Shown here: piece by piece, positions 61,019-64,000 of the stretch
How the letters are laid out: each line of letters starts with the position of its first letter
Numbering within the stretch: position 1 is the stretch's first letter
Assembly: GCF_019578655.1 (NCBI RefSeq)
Contig: NC_063258.1
Coordinates: 16,682,802 to 16,746,801 of the forward strand
Direction: 5' to 3'
From: Ricinus communis
Lineage: Eukaryota > Streptophyta > Magnoliopsida > Malpighiales > Euphorbiaceae
Length of the DNA: 64,000 nucleotides
Position numbers and translations under genes: made by a program
Notes under the pieces: model-generated
Seen by the model: the letters and a program-made list of their open reading frames with translations, nothing else
Told to the model about the DNA's origin: nothing
The model's database searches: none

Positions 61019-64000
61019 CGTCCTGCTAGATCATCAAGTCACGCCATAATGCCATCGGTAGAGATTGTCAATTGTATTTATGCTTGCCAAATAAAACCAA
61101 ACCATCGAACTAGACAGAGATTAGATAGAGTTGGACAAAAGAAACAAACAAATGAGAACATAAATGGGATTTCAGATCTGATAAGGAAAGAAATCACAAG
61201 TTCTTTATTTTATTTCATACTGCTAAGCAAAAGGATCAAATCGAATTGACTTAAACATAAGGGTCGATAAAGAACACAAAAGAAAGGAAGGACGTAAGCG
61301 ATAAATCTATGTTTGCTAGAATGAGTCTTGACAAGGCCATAAAGTTCTTAAAAGAACCCATATCTTGATTTTCTGCAAGTTAGAGAACTCAAATAATATG
61401 TTTACTGCCCTCGGGTATTCGGTTGCATGCGATTTTTGTAGTATGAGAGAGTAGTTGACGAGTCAATAACTTTTCTAGTCCTAAATTTTATGAGCCAGCT
61501 TAACACAAATAAGGGAAAATTCGTCTGGGCCTACCTTATAATACTTCGGTCCAAATATCTTCAATATATGCAGCTCTAACATCAAAATGCTCGCATTGCT
61601 CCTTGTATTTCACTTGGATTTCATGATTTCTCCCTTACCAGCATGGATTTATGTCTTGTCCTACTTGATCATCAAGCTAAGCACAATGCCATTAGTCAAG
61701 CTTATCATTGAGTTCCCATGATTCTTTATGCCAATCCTTGTGTCATTAGAAGTCATTATGCCTAGAGGAACAAGGAATGATGGAGATTCCAATAGGGCAA
61801 ATCTTGCATCGGAATATTTAGAAGATTTGTCCAAGCATATGTCCCACTTTGAAAGCTCATTGTTCCCACTTTTCTCTAGAAGATTTATCTGTGATTATTT
61901 AGAGAATGATATCAATACACGATCAACTAATTTTCTTTCTTCGCATTTGTCGAAGCATAGGATCGGTGCCTATAATTGCCGCTTCCATGCGCTTTCATTC
62001 AACACTCGTACTAATGCTTCCTAAATAAAATAAAACCATTATATTAGAGAGAGATTAGTAAGAGAGGCATAAAACAAATGAACAAAATGAGAAAATAGGT
62101 AAGATCTCAGATTAATTAAGGAAAGAAATCACAAGTTCTTTATTCTCTTTTATATAGCTAAGTGTAAGGATAAAATCAAATTCATTTAAACACAAGGGCA
62201 GATAAAGAACACAAAAGAATGAAAGGATACGAGCGATAAGTATATGTTCACTAGCGCAAGTGTTAATAAGTTTGCAAAGTTCTTAAGGAATCGATAACTT
62301 AATTTCCCACAAATTATTACACTAAAATAATATGTTAACATGCCTCAAGTAGCATGTAGTTTCTATATTTTGAAGCCCTCATTCCATAAGAAAAACAAAC
62401 TAGAAGATAAATTTGAATAAATAAATAAAGAAATATGAATAAACTAAAGTTAAATCAAGAATTAGAGAGTAGTTGACTGGGCAACAACTCTCATGATCCT
62501 AAATTTCATTAGCCAACTTAACAAAAATAAGGAAAAATTAGCAGGGCCTACCTACGCTTGGATTAATTGAAAACAACATGATTTCTCCCTTATGCGCATG
62601 GACTTACTTCTCCTGCCTGATTATTTAGGAATCATGGGAATGCAATTGATAAGCTTGACTGGTGCTATTGAGGCGTGACTTGATGATAAAGCAGCACGAG
62701 ATGCAAATCCACACTCGTAAAGGAGAAATCATGTTGCTTTCGATTAATACAAGTTGGAATGCATGCGTTTTGATGTTTAAGAGACATATAATGAAGTACA
62801 TTGGGCCAAAGTGTTATTAGGTATGCCCATGCAAAATTAACCTTATTTTTGTTAAGAAATCATGGGAACATAATTGACAAGCTTCACCGGTGGCATTGGA
62901 GCGCGACTTGATGATCAAGTAGGATGAGATGCAAATCCAAGCATGTGATGAAGAAATCATGTTGCTTTCGATTAAGGCAAGCAAAAATATGCATATTTTG
63001 ATGTTTGGGACGCATATAATGATGTAATTTGGGCTAGAGTGTTATTAGGTAGGCCTATAAAATTTTCTCTTCTTTTTGTTAAGCTGGCTCATTAAACTTG
63101 AGACTACGAGAGTTGTTGGCTAGTCAACTCCTCTCGGATTCTTGATTTGACTTTAGTTTATTCATCTTTTTTAACTTATTTATTCATGTTTAGCTTATAG
63201 CTTTTTCTTCTTATAGAATGAGAGCTTTTGCATTATGAAAATCACATGTAATTGAATATTGGAGGCTAGTGAGCATATTATTTTAGTTTTCTACCTTGTA
63301 GAGAAATAAGTTATGGGTTCTTTCAAGACCTTTACAGACTTATAAAGATTCATGTGGGCATACCTAATAATACCCCGGCCCAAATGACATAATTATATAT
63401 GTCCCAAACATTAAAATGTGTGCATTCCCCTTGGATTAATCAAAAGCAACATGATTTCTCCCTTACGGGTGTGGGTGTCTCGTCCTGCTAGATCATCAAG
63501 TCGCCCTGATGCCACCGATCAACCTTGTTAATTACATTCCCATGATTCCTTATGCCAATCTTTGAGTCATTAGGAGTCCTCCTGCCTAGAGGAACATGGA
63601 ATGATGGAGATCCCAATAGTGCAAATCCTGAATTGGAATATTAGGGTATGCCTCGATTCTTGGCGTTACCTCTTTCCTCCAAAAGCTTTGTCCGTGTTCA
63701 TTTTAAGAATGATGTCAATAGTTGATCATCTAATTTTCTTTCTTCGCATTTGTCCAAGCATTATATCGGTGCTTATGATTCCCGCTTCCATGCGCTTTCA
63801 ATCAGCACTCGTATTTATGCTCCCCAAATAAATTTAAAACATCAAACTACATAGAGATTAGATTCAGTAGAACAAAATAAATGAACAAAATGAGAACATA
63901 GGTGGGATTTCAGATCTAATAAGAAAAGAAATCACAAGTTCTTTATTCTCTTTAATATGGCTAAGCGAAAGGATCAAATCAAATTGCCTTAAACATAAGG
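61019..64000. repeat. Complex repeat of about 0.94 kb, partly inverted
   Basis: A different repeat follows the satellite. Segments beginning near 61095, 62035 and 63835 (each with AAGAAATCACAAGTTCTTTA) are copies of one unit. The block CATGATTTCTCCCTT plus the AGATCATCAAGTC part occurs in plus sense near 61625, 62578 and 63455, and in minus sense near 62680-62740 and 62915-62970. No transposase, RT or other domain was recognised. It continues beyond the window. Confidence 0.75.
62240..63350. repeat. Inverted repeat within the complex repeat
   Basis: The plus-sense segment 62240-62628 is matched in reverse complement by 62866-63350, for example CTTAACAAAAATAAGG near 62518 against CTTCTTTTTGTTAAG near 63070. 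Between them, 62630-62855 is another minus-sense copy of the same part. The arms could fold back on each other. Confidence 0.7.

Overview
The window is plant nuclear DNA, almost certainly from a flowering plant and most likely a eudicot. The evidence is plant-type Ty3/gypsy lineages (Athila, Tekay and CRM-like chromoviruses) with plant tRNA-Asp and initiator-Met primer binding sites, AT-rich composition, long LTRs and nested insertions. I cannot name the species. I see no host protein-coding gene, no rRNA or tRNA gene and no CRISPR array.

The backbone is a satellite array of about 39-bp monomers, arranged over much of its length as an 11-monomer higher-order repeat (HOR) of about 427 bp. About 21.5 kb of it is present, in five blocks: 10457-13938, 20814-23297, 31379-36244, 45414-45995 and 50880-61018. 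The blocks were once joined, because at two insertions the target-site duplication is exact and the satellite resumes where it stopped. The monomer is 13 codons long, so the array contains many long open frames that are not genes.

Inserted elements, left to right: (1) 1-2752, the 3' end of a Tekay chromovirus (+), with integrase/chromodomain remnant and a 2.3-kb LTR, inserted into (2) an Athila element (-, 2753-10456) with decayed gag, PR, RT, RNase H and IN and a 1.43-kb 5' LTR. (3) 13939-20813, a complete-length CRM-like chromovirus (-) with both 0.84-kb LTRs, PBS, PPT and a polyprotein broken by several stops. (4) 23298-31378, a solo LTR of a TGTCACGACC family with TSD TACGA. It was split by (5) a non-autonomous Athila derivative (+, 23907-29501) that kept only a gag-derived frame. 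(6) 36245-45413, a Tekay chromovirus (-) with 2.4-kb LTRs, one of them truncated. (7) 45996-50879, a deleted element of the TGTCACGACC family with a 3.07-kb LTR and TSD ACTTT.

From 61019 to the end the satellite is replaced by a different, roughly 0.94-kb complex repeat containing an inverted segment.

No functional gene set operates here. The elements are reverse-transcribing parasites at various stages of decay. A CRM-lineage element inside an HOR satellite, surrounded by Athila and Tekay copies, suggests a centromeric or pericentromeric location. That is an inference.
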